Origin: Sphingomonas sp. Leaf10
GTDB lineage: Bacteria > Pseudomonadota > Alphaproteobacteria > Sphingomonadales > Sphingomonadaceae
Direction of reading: 5' to 3'
DNA length: 58,155 nucleotides
NCBI RefSeq assembly: GCF_001421245.1
Contig: NZ_LMKE01000013.1
Span: 144,101 to 202,255, forward strand
In this document: positions 17,429 to 28,499 of the stretch, in pieces
Numbering within the stretch: the first letter of the stretch is position 1
Layout: each line of letters opens with the position of its first letter
Notes under the pieces: generated by a model
Told to the model about the DNA's origin: nothing
The model's input: only the letters and a program-made list of their open reading frames with translations
The model's database searches: none
Position numbers and translations under genes: made by a program

Positions 17429-19777
17429 CTATTTCGCCGGCACTTTTACCCGCAGCACCGCATCGGGCGCGTCGTGCGGCCGCAGATACAGCATGTCCTG
17501 TGTCGCCGGCACGTCGACCGATCCGCCGACGAAACCGGCGGGCAGCGGCGTCGCATCCTTCATGTCCGGCGTCGTGCCGATGGCGGCGACGACGAACAGG
17601 TCGCGCCCGCTGACCATGCACCGTTCGCGACAAATAATGCCGGTCAGCACCGGTAGGCGCACCAGCGTCCCGAGCGATTGCCACGCGCCCGCCGCCCCGC
17701 CACGCCACGGCCGGAAGCGCAACGCCCCCGCCGCCGCGGTGCCGAACGCCGATTGCGGCGCTATGGTCGTCACCGCGATATCGTCACCGACCCGCTGCAC
17801 CGCGCCCGACGCGATGGTCAGGCGCTTGGTCGCGTCGCCATTGGCGATCTCGATCCCGTCCTCACCGCCGCCAAGGCCGCCGGTGATCCGGGTCGAGAAG
17901 GTCAGCGTAGCACCGGTCGGCACCAGCCCGTCGGGCAGTTCGATCGGCAGCGCGCCGGCCAGCGTTTTATACGCCACGCGCCGGTCGAGAAGCGTCGCGA
18001 CCGGGCGCGCCGGAGCGACGGTCGACGCCACCGTGGCGCTGCGCCCGTCGCGAAGCTGCACCGCCGCGCTGTCCACCGCTTCGGTCATCGGTTGTTCCGC
18101 GGTCAGGGTCAGACGATCGCCCTCCCCGACCCGGGTCATCGCACCGGGCACGAAGCGGGTCGCGCCGAGCGTCAGCCCCGCCACCTGATCGAGCCGCGCT
18201 CCCTCCAGCACGCCCTCTCGGTCACCGCTATGGACGGTGAAGCGATCCAGCCGGCTCGGTTCGGCACGCCCGGTCAGCGCGATCTGATCGGGTGCGACCG
18301 CGCCGAAGCGGACGACGGTCAGCGTCAGCGCGCCGGGCCGCGTCTTGGCGAGCGGCAACGTCACGTCGAGCGCATCGGGCGCGCCCGACTTCCATGTCAG
18401 GGACCGGGCGAGGCCGGCCGAATCGCGCAGCGTCAGTCCGGCGACGCATGCCGCCGCCCCGCCGCGCAACGTCAGCGGATGGTCACGCCCGACAATCACC
18501 GTCGCATCGGGCTGCGCCGTCCATGCACCCGGCCCGTCGAGTTGCGCCGGCACGCGCGGTCCGCTGAACGCATCGAAGCCCCAGCGACCCTGCACCACCG
18601 CCTCGGCCACCGGCCCCGCCGCCTGTGCAGCACCCGTCGCCAGCACCAGCCCGCCGCGCTCGGCATCGGGGGTCAGTGGCAGCGTCGATACCCGCCCGTC
18701 GGCGGCCGTGACGCGCAGCACCAGATCGCGGGCATAATCGGTCGCGAACAGCAGCGACGCATCGTCAAGCGGCAGCACGAGGTCGGGCTTGGCAAGGCAC
18801 AGGGCACCTTGCGCGCCGAACCGCCACAAGGGCGGCGGCGCGTCACCGATCGGCGGCAACGGCGCGACCAGCACCGACCGTGGATTCTGGAACGACGGTG
18901 CGCTGTTCAGTTGCAGGTGGATAGCCTGCCCCTGCCCCAAAGCGAGCGCGGGAAGATACTGATATTGCGCGCTGCGAAACGCGCCGAACAACCGCGCCAG
19001 ATCGCGCGCGAGGCCGATATAGGGGCTGTAATAGCCTGCCCCACCCTCACGCGTCGCCGCCACGCGATACGCAAGGTCGACCGGGGCACCGGTCAGTGTC
19101 TCGGTCAGCGTTGCGCCACGCTGTGCCTGCAACACCAGCGAGTCGCGCTGCTGGGTCAGGCACGCCGCCTGCAACGCGCGTTGGCGGAGCAGGCAATCGG
19201 CGTTCAGCTTGATCCGCAGCGCATCGGCCAGCACCGGGGCGGCGGTGGCGAGGCGCTCCGGCGCTCGCTCGCCGATCCGGCCGATCGCGCCGACGAACGC
19301 ATCCAACCGTTGCCGGTCGAGCGACGCCTGATACAGGTCCTGCGCCGCGCGGACGAACACGCCCGGCCGCCCGCGCACCGCGCCGCGTACCGCCGAAAAG
19401 CCGCCGCCGGCTTCGGGCGCGAGGAACAGCAGCACCTGTTCGGCACCCTCGGGTACTTTCACGGTCAGGACGTTCTTCTTCTTGTTCCACGTCTCGACCG
19501 AGGAGAACCAGTCCTTGGGCGGCGGATTGGTCGCCCCGCGCAGGAAGGCGACGACCAGCAGATAGCGCGCCGCCTGATCGTCGGGCAGCAGCGCCCGAGC
19601 GGTCAGCGTATCGCCGCCCCGCAGCGCCGGCACCGCCGCGACCGGCAGTTCGACCTCGCCGCGCTTGACCGTGACCGACACGTCGGGGCCGGCCAGATCG
19701 AAGCCGTTTTGCTGGGCCTGCGCGGCATTGGCGAACAGCGCCGACAGCGCGGCGAGCAACAGGAGAACGCGAACCAT
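17429..19777 (-). CDS. large exported protein of unknown function
   Basis: A 782-residue protein starting at ATG 19777. A clean signal peptide (MVRVLLLLAALSALFANAAQAQ) ends near residue 22. The rest is soluble, beta-rich and repetitive in texture, with many Gly/Ala/Thr strand-like stretches such as GGDTLTARALLPDDQAA. A YQASLDRQRLDAFVGAIGRI helical part lies near 170, with four cysteines in pairs (LNADCLLRQRALQAACLTQQ near 208). It could be a large periplasmic or surface scaffold, but I recognise no family. It lies 22 bases after folP on the same strand and may share its transcript. Confidence 0.75.
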   Translation of the reverse strand: MVRVLLLLAALSALFANAAQAQQNGFDLAGPDVSVTVKRGEVELPVAAVPALRGGDTLTARALLPDDQAARYLLVVAFLRGATNPPPKDWFSSVETWNKKKNVLTVKVPEGAEQVLLFLAPEAGGGFSAVRGAVRGRPGVFVRAAQDLYQASLDRQRLDAFVGAIGRIGERAPERLATAAPVLADALRIKLNADCLLRQRALQAACLTQQRDSLVLQAQRGATLTETLTGAPVDLAYRVAATREGGAGYYSPYIGLARDLARLFGAFRSAQYQYLPALALGQGQAIHLQLNSAPSFQNPRSVLVAPLPPIGDAPPPLWRFGAQGALCLAKPDLVLPLDDASLLFATDYARDLVLRVTAADGRVSTLPLTPDAERGGLVLATGAAQAAGPVAEAVVQGRWGFDAFSGPRVPAQLDGPGAWTAQPDATVIVGRDHPLTLRGGAAACVAGLTLRDSAGLARSLTWKSGAPDALDVTLPLAKTRPGALTLTVVRFGAVAPDQIALTGRAEPSRLDRFTVHSGDREGVLEGARLDQVAGLTLGATRFVPGAMTRVGEGDRLTLTAEQPMTEAVDSAAVQLRDGRSATVASTVAPARPVATLLDRRVAYKTLAGALPIELPDGLVPTGATLTFSTRITGGLGGGEDGIEIANGDATKRLTIASGAVQRVGDDIAVTTIAPQSAFGTAAAGALRFRPWRGGAAGAWQSLGTLVRLPVLTGIICRERCMVSGRDLFVVAAIGTTPDMKDATPLPAGFVGGSVDVPATQDMLYLRPHDAPDAVLRVKVPAK

Positions 19778-19799
19778 GCGCGTCCCTATAGCGGACGCC

Positions 19800-20875
19800 T
19801 TATGGCGCGACCAAGGCCGCATCGCGCAGGCCCCGCCAGACCCGGATCGCCTGCACCGTCTCCGCCACGTCGTGCACCCGCACGATCTGCGCGCCACGCT
19901 CGACCCCGGCCAGCGCCAGCGCGACCGATCCGCCCAGCCGCTGATCGGCCGGTGCCTCGTTCGACAGCGCGCCGATGATCCGCTTGCGACTGGCACCCAG
20001 CAGCACCGGACAGCCGAGGCCGTGGAACAGGGCAAGGCCATTCACCAGCGCCAGATTGTCCGACAGCGCCTTGCCGAAACCGATGCCCGGATCGATCACG
20101 ATCTTCGCCCTATCGACCCCGGCGGCAACCACCGCCTCGACCCGTGCCTCCAGCCAGTCGAACACGTCGTGCAACGGGTCGCGATAGCCGTCGCCACCAT
20201 GCGGCCCCTGCGCGGGCGCGGGCGAATGCATCAGCACCACCGGGCAACCGCTCGTCGCGACCACCTCCAGCGCGCGCGGATCATAGGCGAGGGCAGCGAC
20301 ATCGTTGACCAGATGCGCGCCCGCCGCCAGCGCCGCGTCCATCACCGCCGCCTTGCGCGTATCGACGGAGATCGCGACCCCCGCCGCCGCCAGCCGCTCG
20401 ACGACCGGCACGACGCGGGCGATCTCATCGCCTTCCCAGACGGTCGCCGCACCGGGCTTGGTCGATTCGCCGCCGAGGTCGATCAGCGCCGCGCCCGCCG
20501 CCGCCATCGCCACCCCAACCGCCGCCGCACCCGCCGGATCGTCGACATGCCGCCCGCCGTCCGAGAAACTGTCGGGCGTGACATTCAGGATCGCCATCAC
20601 CTGCGGCTGGTCGAACCGCAGGATGCGTTCGCCGAGCGTCAGTGGCGCGCGGGGCGTCGTGATCCGTCGATGCAGCAGTCGCGCGCGTTCGGCCTTGGCC
20701 GGCGACAGGTTCGCCAGCCATGCGTCGAAGCTCTCGACCGGCACGATCGTCCGGGCGCCGCCGCGTTCGCGCACCTCATAGGCGGCGAACCACAGCATCC
20801 CGCCCGCGAGTCGCGCCACGCTGCCATCGGGCAGCCCGACCGGCGTATCGACGAAGCGGACCGGCCGCAGATACA

Positions 20876-20876
<1 letters not shown>
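19800..20876 (-). CDS. folP: dihydropteroate synthase with N-terminal extension
   Basis: A 358-residue enzyme joining p-aminobenzoate to pterin pyrophosphate in folate synthesis, the sulfonamide target. The start at ATG 20876 overlaps the ccrM stop (TGATG). ATG 20900 would add eight residues. The signature MAILNVTPDSFSDGG begins near residue 91, against roughly 15-20 in typical enzymes. The first 80-90 residues are therefore an extra domain (VGLPDGSVARLAGGMLWFAAYEV). The core is complete, with INDVAAL near 180, KIVIDPGIGFGK near 255 and LLGASRKRIIG near 290. folK lies elsewhere, at 46.5 kb. Confidence 0.95.
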
Positions 20877-22145
<1,269 letters not shown>

Positions 22146-22172
22146 AAGATATGGTAACAAACCGTTCGTCGC

Positions 22173-22305
22173 AAATCCTCCCCATATCATGGGGAGGGGG
22201 ACCGCCGCGAAGCGGTGGTGGAGGGGGTTCGCCACTATCGGATCGCCTGCCGACAGCCCCCTCCACCATGCTCCGCATGGTCCCCCTCCCCGTACCGGGC
22301 AGGAA
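22173..22305. repeat. palindromic intergenic repeat, family A copy 1
   Basis: About 133 bases bounded by inverted ends, AAATCCTCCCC on the left and GGGCAGGAATT on the right. Inner hairpins are built from GGGGAGGGGGACC, CCGCGAAGCGG and TCCACCATGCTCCGCATGG. It fills the space between the GANTC cluster and the rnhB stop. With copies at 27.0, 49.5, 51.3 and 54.8 kb and a short one at 24.1 kb it forms one family. Confidence 0.85.
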
Positions 22306-22902
22306 TTAGAGCGGCATGCACACCTGCGCGACCGGCGCGAAACTCCGCCGGTGCAGCGGCGTCGGGCCGAGCGTCCTGAGCGCTTCCAGATGCACCTTCG
22401 CACCATAGCCCTTGTTCGATGCCCAGCCATAGCCGGGATGCAGCACGTCGGCCTCGACCATCATCGCGTCGCGCGTCTGCTTGGCGACGATCGACGCGGC
22501 CGCGATCGACAGGCTGATCGCGTCGCCGCCAATCACTGCTACGCTCGGATGGCCCCAGTTGGGGCAACGATTGCCGTCGACCAGCACCATGCCGCACCCC
22601 ATCCCCAGCGCGTCGACCGCGCGTTCCATCGCCAGCATCGTCGCCCACAGGATGTTAAGCCGGTCGATCTCCTCGACGGTCGCGATGCCGACCCCGACCG
22701 TCGCGCAGTCGAGCAGCCGCGCGTGGAGATCGGCGCGACGCTTCGCACTCAACTTCTTCGAATCATTGAGGCCATCGGGGATGCAATCGCGGTCGAGCAC
22801 CACCGCCGCCGCGACCACCGGCCCGGCCAGCGGCCCGCGTCCGGCTTCGTCCACCCCCGCTACCGGCCCGACATGGCGCGCCTCGTGGCTCCAATCAGGC
22901 AT
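22306..22902 (-). CDS. rnhB: ribonuclease HII
   Basis: A 198-residue nuclease that removes ribonucleotides and RNA primers from RNA-DNA hybrids. The start at ATG 22902 gives the proper N-terminus: GPVAGVDEAGRGPLAGPVVAAAVV carries the catalytic Asp18-Glu19 pair. Other catalytic blocks are LVDGNRCPNW near 110 and the KQTRDAMM helix near 145. It overlaps the end of the thiD-VOC gene by eight bases, which suggests coupled translation. Confidence 0.95.
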   Translation of the reverse strand: MPDWSHEARHVGPVAGVDEAGRGPLAGPVVAAAVVLDRDCIPDGLNDSKKLSAKRRADLHARLLDCATVGVGIATVEEIDRLNILWATMLAMERAVDALGMGCGMVLVDGNRCPNWGHPSVAVIGGDAISLSIAAASIVAKQTRDAMMVEADVLHPGYGWASNKGYGAKVHLEALRTLGPTPLHRRSFAPVAQVCMPL

Positions 22903-24049
22903 CGGCGATGCGCCACGGCGGAAACCGCCGCATCTCGCCCGCCTGATACAAACAAACCTCGTTCCCTGCCGGATCGAACAGCCGCGCCTCGCGCCAGCCC
23001 CATGGCCGGTCGATCGGCTCCTGCGCAAACGAAACGCCCTGTCCCTTCAGATAGGGGACGATGACGTCGAGATCGCCGACCTCGAAATACACCGCCGGCA
23101 CGCGGCGTTCCTCGGTCATCTCTATCGAAAAGGTCGCCCCGCCCTCGGTCTCGAACCGGGCATAGCGGCGGCTGGAGCGGACGATAGGTTTTAATCCCAG
23201 CAGGCGGTAGAGATGCTCGCTGGCGGGCACGTCGCTGGCGGGCACCGTCACCTGATTGAGCATCGGCGACCAGCGCGACTGGTTGAGGTCGAGCCGGACC
23301 GCCTGCTGCGCCATCGGTCCCGCACCGCGCCCCAGTTCGTCGGCACCCATCATCGCGATCCGCACGAAGCTGCGCGCGCGGCCGATCGCCTCGGCCAGCG
23401 TCCATTCCTTCGCCAGTTCGCAGGCGATGGCGGTCGACAGGGTGCAGCCGGTGCCGTGCGTCGCCATGCCGTCGACCCGCGGCGCGGACCATTCGACCAG
23501 CGGCGCGGTACCGGGCCTGCGTTGGTGCAGGCGGTCGATCACCACCTCGCCCTCGCCGTGCCCCCCCTTTTCGAGCAGTGCGCAGCCGTGATCCAGCACC
23601 GCATCGGCCCCACCCAGCGCCGCCAGCTCGGGCAGGTTGGGCGTGGCGACCGTCGCCACCGCCATCAGCCGTTCGAACGCGGCGACGCTCGCGTCATCGG
23701 CCAGCCGCGCGCCGCTGGTCGCGATCATGACGGGATCGAACACCACCGGAATACCGCGCAGGTCGCGCAACCGGTCGGCCAGCGCATGGGCGGTGCGCGC
23801 CGATCCGATCATGCCGATCTTGATCGCATCGACGCCGATATCGCGGACCACCGCGTCGATCTGCGCCACGACCATGTCGGTCGGCACGGGATGGACGGCG
23901 TCGACGCCCAGCGTGTTCTGCGCGGTGATCGCGGTGATCGCGGTCATGGCATGGCAGCCGAGCATCGTCGCGGTCTTGATATCCGCCTGGATACCGGCAC
24001 CGCCGCCGGAATCGGAACCGGCGACGATCAGGATGCGGGGTGTGGTCAT
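22895..24049 (-). CDS. thiD: hydroxymethylpyrimidine (phosphate) kinase fused to a VOC domain
   Basis: One continuous 384-residue reading frame with two modules. Residues about 1-255 are Thi[22 protein letters not shown] at the start, [14 protein letters not shown] near 105 and the closing [13 protein letters not shown] anion-hole block near 200. This kinase makes HMP pyrophosphate for thiamine synthesis. Residues about 265-375 form a VOC (glyoxalase-fold) domain: [23 protein letters not shown], then VPAVYFEV, and [17 protein letters not shown] at the end. Typical ThiD stops near residue 265. Whether the VOC half is active or is cleaved off cannot be told. No thiC or thiE is in the window. 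Confidence 0.92.
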   Translation of the reverse strand: MTTPRILIVAGSDSGGGAGIQADIKTATMLGCHAMTAITAITAQNTLGVDAVHPVPTDMVVAQIDAVVRDIGVDAIKIGMIGSARTAHALADRLRDLRGIPVVFDPVMIATSGARLADDASVAAFERLMAVATVATPNLPELAALGGADAVLDHGCALLEKGGHGEGEVVIDRLHQRRPGTAPLVEWSAPRVDGMATHGTGCTLSTAIACELAKEWTLAEAIGRARSFVRIAMMGADELGRGAGPMAQQAVRLDLNQSRWSPMLNQVTVPASDVPASEHLYRLLGLKPIVRSSRRYARFETEGGATFSIEMTEERRVPAVYFEVGDLDVIVPYLKGQGVSFAQEPIDRPWGWREARLFDPAGNEVCLYQAGEMRRFPPWRIADA

Positions 24050-24083
24050 GGCGTTGGGTTAGCAGCGGCCGGGGGCGGTTGAA

Positions 24084-24110
24084 AGTCCTCCCCGCCTGCG
24101 GGGAGGATTC
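24084..24110. repeat. short hairpin copy of repeat family A
   Basis: AGTCCTCCCCGCC, TGC, GGGGAGGATT: only the outer hairpin of the longer repeat. It sits between the DUF1272 gene and thiD on the minus strand. It could act as an mRNA stem or attenuator, but it has no T-run. Confidence 0.7.
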
Positions 24111-24287
24111 TCAGCGCCGCCGTGTCGGGCGATCCACCAGTTCGCCCCGGCAATTCGGACAAACCTCATCCAGTTCGTCGGCGCAGTCGGCGCAGAAGGT
24201 GCACTCGTGCGAACAGATGAACGCGCCATGCGCCGCCGCCGGCAACGGTGCGGCGCAGCGTTCGCACGCCGGCTTCATGTCCAGCAT
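24111..24287 (-). CDS. DUF1272 zinc-ribbon-like small protein
   Basis: A 58-residue protein with seven cysteines in paired arrangement: CERC near residue 8, CSHECTFCADC at 25-35 and CPNC at 43-46, plus one His. This pattern, followed by GELVDRPTR, is that of DUF1272, a presumed zinc-binding ribbon of unknown role. The ATG at 24287 overlaps the glmM stop (TGATG), so it is probably translated by coupling with glmM. It is short enough to be missed by automatic gene calling. Confidence 0.88.
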   Translation of the reverse strand: MLDMKPACERCAAPLPAAAHGAFICSHECTFCADCADELDEVCPNCRGELVDRPTRRR

Positions 24288-25630
24288 CAGGCCGCCGCCT
24301 GCCGCACCGCGTCGCAGATGCGATCCACCACCTTCTCGACATGCCCGGCATCGTCACCCTCGGCCATCACCCGGATCACCGGTTCGGTCCCCGATGCGCG
24401 CAGCACCAGCCGGCCGCGCCCGGCCAGCTCGGCCTCGACTCCGGCTACAACTTCTTTGACACGCGGATCGTCGAGCGGCTTGCCGCCGGCGAAGCGGACA
24501 TTCTTCAGCAATTGCGGCAGCGGATCGAAGCGGTGCAGCACCTCGCTTGCCGGCGCGCCCGAACGCTGCACCTCGGCCAACACCTGCAACGCCGCGACCA
24601 GTCCGTCGCCGGTCGTCGCATAGTCGGAGAGGATGATGTGCCCCGACTGTTCGCCGCCGACATTATAGCCCGACGACCGCATCTTTTCGAGGACGTGCCG
24701 GTCGCCGACCGCGGTGCGGACCAGCCCCAGCCCCTGTGCCGACAGATGGCGTTCGAGGCCGAGGTTCGACATGACCGTCGCGACCAACCCGCCGCCCTTC
24801 AACCGCCCGGCGCGCGCCCAGCTGGCGGCGATCGTCGCCATCAGCTGGTCGCCATCGATCACCCGGCCCGCTTCGTCGACCACGATCAGCCGGTCGGCAT
24901 CGCCGTCCAGCGCGATGCCGATCTGCGCGCCCGACGCCACCACCGTTTCGGACAGCAGTTGCGGCGCGGTCGATCCGACGCGGTCGTTGATGTTCTTGCC
25001 ATCGGGCGTCACGCCGATCGCGATCACCTCCGCCCCCAATTCCCACAGGGCGGCGGGCGCGACATTGTAGGCGGCGCCATTGGCGCAATCGAGCACCAGC
25101 TTCATCCCGTCGAGGCGCAGGTTTTCGGGGAAGGTCGCCTTGGCAAAGTGGATATAGCGGCCGCGCGCGTCCTCGATCCGCTTGGCGCGGCCGATATCGC
25201 CGGGTGCAGACAGCTCGATCTCGTCGCTGTCGATCAGCGCCTCGATCGCCAGTTCGTCGGCATCGGACAGCTTGTACCCGTCCGGCCCGAACAGCTTGAT
25301 GCCATTGTCATGGAACGGATTATGGCTGGCGGAGATCATCACGCCCATGTCGGCGCGCATCGAATGGGTCAGCATCGCCACCGCCGGGGTCGGCATCGGC
25401 CCGACCAGCACCACGTCCATGCCGACCGAGGTAAAGCCCGCGACCATCGCGTTTTCGAGCATATAGCCCGACAGCCGCGTGTCCTTGCCGATCACCACCC
25501 GGTGGCGGTGATCGCCGCGCCGGAAATGCGCGCCCGCCGCCATGCCGATCCGCATCGCCATCTCGGCGGTCATCGGCTTGCTGTTGGTCAGCCCGCGTAT
25601 ACCGTCGGTGCCGAAATATTTCCTTGCCAT
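24287..25630 (-). CDS. glmM: phosphoglucosamine mutase
   Basis: A 447-residue enzyme that interconverts glucosamine-6-phosphate and glucosamine-1-phosphate on the way to UDP-GlcNAc, peptidoglycan and LPS. The N-terminus [15 protein letters not shown] is diagnostic. The phosphoserine is in [19 protein letters not shown] near residue 103. The metal loop is [17 protein letters not shown] near 240, and the sugar-binding [10 protein letters not shown] near 325. The phosphate-binding [13 protein letters not shown] closes the protein. It is first in a minus-strand run and divergent from the transporter at 25702. Confidence 0.97.
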   Translation of the reverse strand: MARKYFGTDGIRGLTNSKPMTAEMAMRIGMAAGAHFRRGDHRHRVVIGKDTRLSGYMLENAMVAGFTSVGMDVVLVGPMPTPAVAMLTHSMRADMGVMISASHNPFHDNGIKLFGPDGYKLSDADELAIEALIDSDEIELSAPGDIGRAKRIEDARGRYIHFAKATFPENLRLDGMKLVLDCANGAAYNVAPAALWELGAEVIAIGVTPDGKNINDRVGSTAPQLLSETVVASGAQIGIALDGDADRLIVVDEAGRVIDGDQLMATIAASWARAGRLKGGGLVATVMSNLGLERHLSAQGLGLVRTAVGDRHVLEKMRSSGYNVGGEQSGHIILSDYATTGDGLVAALQVLAEVQRSGAPASEVLHRFDPLPQLLKNVRFAGGKPLDDPRVKEVVAGVEAELAGRGRLVLRASGTEPVIRVMAEGDDAGHVEKVVDRICDAVRQAAA

Positions 25631-25701
25631 CGTCCCATACGCCTTCAGGTTGAGCCTTTGCGTGGCGCGGCTATTACCGCCACTTTGTTAAAAGGGCGAG
25701 C

Positions 25702-26967
25702 ATGTCGCAAGCGACCAGAATTTTGGCGGGATTGGGTGCGGGGCTGGCGCTGGGCATCGTGCTGGCCGGGCAATCGCCCGACACCGCGCTGTCGGGAATC
25801 GCCATCGCCGAACCGATCGGCACCGCATGGCTCAACGCGCTGCGCATGACGATCGTGCCGCTGGTGGTGGCGCTACTGATCACCGGCATCGCCCAGACGG
25901 CGGAAGCGGCGCGCGCCGGACGGATCGCGACGCGGTCGCTGTTGCTGTTCGTCATCATCCTGTGGACGTCGTCGGCACTCGGCGCGCTGGTCACGCTGTC
26001 GCTGCTCGACCTCTTTCCACTGGGCGAGACCGCCGCGCAGGCGCTGCGGGCGACCTTCGGCACCGCCGCCCCGGCCGCGAAAGTCCGGCCCTTCACCGAT
26101 TTCCTCGTCGCGATCGTGCCGACCAATCCGGTATCGGCGGCGGCCAACGACCAGTTCCTGCCGCTGATCCTGTTCACTTTGGTGTTCGGCTTTGCGATGA
26201 CGCGGCTGCCGCAAGACAATCGCCACGTGCTGGTCCGGTTGTTCCAGGCGATTGCCGACACGATGCTGATCGTCATCAACTGGGTATTGTGGCTGGGGCC
26301 GATCGGCGTGTTTGCATTGGGCTATGTCGTCGGTGCGCGGGCCGGGACCGCCGCGTTCGGGGCGCTGGTCCATTATGTGCTGGTGCTGATGGCGGTCGGC
26401 ATGACGATCTGGCTGCTTGCCTATCCGCTTGCCCGGTTCGGTGGGCGGGTGTCGATCGGGCGGTTCCTGAAAGGGACGGCGCCGGCCCAAGCGGTGGCGA
26501 TCTCGACGCAAAGCTCGCTCGCCTCGCTGCCGGCGATGCTGAAGGGGTCGGGCGATTTGGGCGTGCCGGTCGCAACGTCGGGGGTGGTGCTGCCGATGGC
26601 GGTGGCACTGTTCCGTGCGACCGGGCCGGCGATGAATCTGGGCGTCGCGCTGTACGTCGCGCATGTGTTCGGCGTGCCGCTGGGCGCCGGACAGATCGCG
26701 GCGGGGATCGCGGCGGGGGCGATCACGACGATGGGCGCGGCCAGTCTGCCGGGGCAGATCAGCTTCGTTTCCTCGATCGCACCGATTGCGGTGGCGATGG
26801 GCGTCCCGGTCGAGCCGCTCGCGCTGCTGGTCGCGGTGGAAACGCTGCCCGATATCGTGCGGACGCTGGGCAATGTGACGATGAACGTCGCGGTGACGAC
26901 GGTGATCGGCGAGCGCGTCGGCGGCGAACGGGTGACCGAAGCCGACGCGATCCTGGCGGAGGGCTAA
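25702..26967 (+). CDS. dicarboxylate/amino acid:cation symporter (DAACS family)
   Basis: A 421-residue inner-membrane carrier of the GltP/DctA type, with about eight helices and two re-entrant hairpins. The serine-rich hairpin tip is AISTQSSLASLPAML near residue 265. The substrate/sodium helix is ATGPAMNLGVALYVAHVFG near 305, where many relatives read NMDGT; the change to NLGVA blurs substrate prediction. The second hairpin GAASLPGQISFVSSIAPIA is near 345. Substrate is likely an acidic amino acid or C4-dicarboxylate. The stop codon abuts a family A repeat. Confidence 0.92.
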   Translation: MSQATRILAGLGAGLALGIVLAGQSPDTALSGIAIAEPIGTAWLNALRMTIVPLVVALLITGIAQTAEAARAGRIATRSLLLFVIILWTSSALGALVTLSLLDLFPLGETAAQALRATFGTAAPAAKVRPFTDFLVAIVPTNPVSAAANDQFLPLILFTLVFGFAMTRLPQDNRHVLVRLFQAIADTMLIVINWVLWLGPIGVFALGYVVGARAGTAAFGALVHYVLVLMAVGMTIWLLAYPLARFGGRVSIGRFLKGTAPAQAVAISTQSSLASLPAMLKGSGDLGVPVATSGVVLPMAVALFRATGPAMNLGVALYVAHVFGVPLGAGQIAAGIAAGAITTMGAASLPGQISFVSSIAPIAVAMGVPVEPLALLVAVETLPDIVRTLGNVTMNVAVTTVIGERVGGERVTEADAILAEG

Positions 26968-27105
26968 ATCCTCCCCGCTTCGCGGGGAAGGAGACCAGCC
27001 GCAGCATGGTGGAGGGGGAGCGCCGCCGAACGCAACAGTGCCGTATGCGGACACCCCCCTCCACCATGCTTCGCATGGTCCCCCTCCCCGTGTCGGGGAG
27101 GATTT
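26966..27105. repeat. palindromic intergenic repeat, family A copy 2
   Basis: About 140 bases, starting AAATCCTCCCCGC and ending GGGGAGGATTT. It contains CCGTATGCGGAC at 27041-27052, a core also found in the copies at 49.5 and 54.8 kb. It lies between the convergent transporter and gor genes, where it may act as a bidirectional RNA hairpin. Confidence 0.85.
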
Positions 27106-27149
27106 GGCGTTCCGCTCGCGGCAGCGGGCCGGAACGCCCCACCACTACC

Positions 27150-28499
27150 CTACTTCATCAGCACCAGTTCTTCGGCCATCGTCGGGTGCAGTGCCACGGT
27201 CTGATCGAACTGATCCTTCGTCAGCCCGGCCTTTACCGCGATCGCCGCCGCCTGCAAAATCTCCGGCGCGTCCGGCCCGATCATGTGCAACCCGACGATC
27301 CGCCCGGTCACGTCGTCGCAGATCATCTTGTACAGCGCGCGTTCGTTGCGGCCGGCCAGCACATTCTTCATCGGGCGGAAGTCGGAAAGGTACACCTTCA
27401 CCGACCCCAGCTTCGACTTCGCCTCACCCTCGGTCATGCCGACGCCGGCCATTGGCGGATGGCTGAACACCGCCGCCGGGATGCAGTCGTAATCGACCGT
27501 CACGTCCTTGCCGCCATAGGTGCGGTCGGCGAACGCCTGTCCTTCGCGGATGGCGACCGGGGTCAGCTGGACCCGGTTGGTGACGTCGCCGACCGCATAG
27601 ATCGACGGACAGGTCGATTGCGCCTGATCGTTCACCTTCACCGCGCCCTTGTCGTCCAGCTCGACGCCCGCCGACTCCAGCCCCAACCCGTCGGTATTGG
27701 GCACGCGCCCGGTCGCGAACATCACCATGTCGACCGTGACCGGCTCATGGTTCGACATCTTGACGGTCAGGCAACCGTCCGCGCCCTTTTCGATCCCCTC
27801 GAACTCGGCGTGGAAGCGGAACTCGATCCCCTTGGTCATCGAGATTTGCAGCAGCCGATCGCGGATCGATTCGTCGTATCCGCGCAGGATCACGTCGGTG
27901 CGGTTGATCAGGATGACGTGCGCGCCAAACTGATGGAACACGCCGGCGAACTCGTTGGCGATATAGCCCGCACCGGCAATCAGGATGCGCTTCGGGATCG
28001 CCTCCAGATGGAACGCCTCGTTGGAGGTGATGCCATGTTCGGCCCCCGGACAGGACGGTACCGCCGGCTTGGCGCCGACCGCGATCAGGATGCGTTCGGC
28101 GGTCACCTCGCGCCCGCCCGCCAGCTTCACCGAATGCGCACCCGTAACGGTCGCGCGTTCGTGAATGATCTCGACGCCGTGATTTTCAAGGGTGCTGGTA
28201 TAGGCGCTGTTGATCCGGTCGACCTCGCCCAGCACATTGTCGCGCAGCCGAGGCCACGAGAAGTCGCATTGCGGCGGGACATCCCATCCGAACGCATTTG
28301 CGTCGCGCAGATCCTCGGCAAAATGCGCGCCATAGACCAGCAGCTTCTTCGGCACGCAGCCGCGAATGACGCAGGTACCGCCGACGCGATATTCCTCCGC
28401 CACCGCTACCTTTGCGCCATGCGCCGCCGACACGCGGGCGGCACGAGTGCCGCCCGATCCCGCGCCGATGACGAAAAGGTCGTAGTCGTAATCGCTCAT
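27150..28499 (-). CDS. gor: glutathione-disulfide reductase
   Basis: A 449-residue FAD enzyme that reduces glutathione disulfide with NADPH. FAD-binding IGAGSGGTRAAR begins near residue 11. The redox-active disulfide is Cys43-Cys48 in GGTCVIRGCVPKK. NADPH binds at ILIAGAGYIANEFAG near 170, and the catalytic His-Glu pair lies in the C-terminal VALHPTMAEELV. GYDESIRD and MFATGRVPN are as expected. It overlaps the pgi stop as ATGA and so is probably co-translated with pgi. Confidence 0.96.
   Translation of the reverse strand: MSDYDYDLFVIGAGSGGTRAARVSAAHGAKVAVAEEYRVGGTCVIRGCVPKKLLVYGAHFAEDLRDANAFGWDVPPQCDFSWPRLRDNVLGEVDRINSAYTSTLENHGVEIIHERATVTGAHSVKLAGGREVTAERILIAVGAKPAVPSCPGAEHGITSNEAFHLEAIPKRILIAGAGYIANEFAGVFHQFGAHVILINRTDVILRGYDESIRDRLLQISMTKGIEFRFHAEFEGIEKGADGCLTVKMSNHEPVTVDMVMFATGRVPNTDGLGLESAGVELDDKGAVKVNDQAQSTCPSIYAVGDVTNRVQLTPVAIREGQAFADRTYGGKDVTVDYDCIPAAVFSHPPMAGVGMTEGEAKSKLGSVKVYLSDFRPMKNVLAGRNERALYKMICDDVTGRIVGLHMIGPDAPEILQAAAIAVKAGLTKDQFDQTVALHPTMAEELVLMK

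Noticed and set aside
24084..24110. Thiamine (TPP) riboswitch before thiD
   Set aside because: The only structure before thiD is the G/C hairpin of repeat family A. No conserved CTGAGA or ACCTGATCTGG-type blocks were seen.
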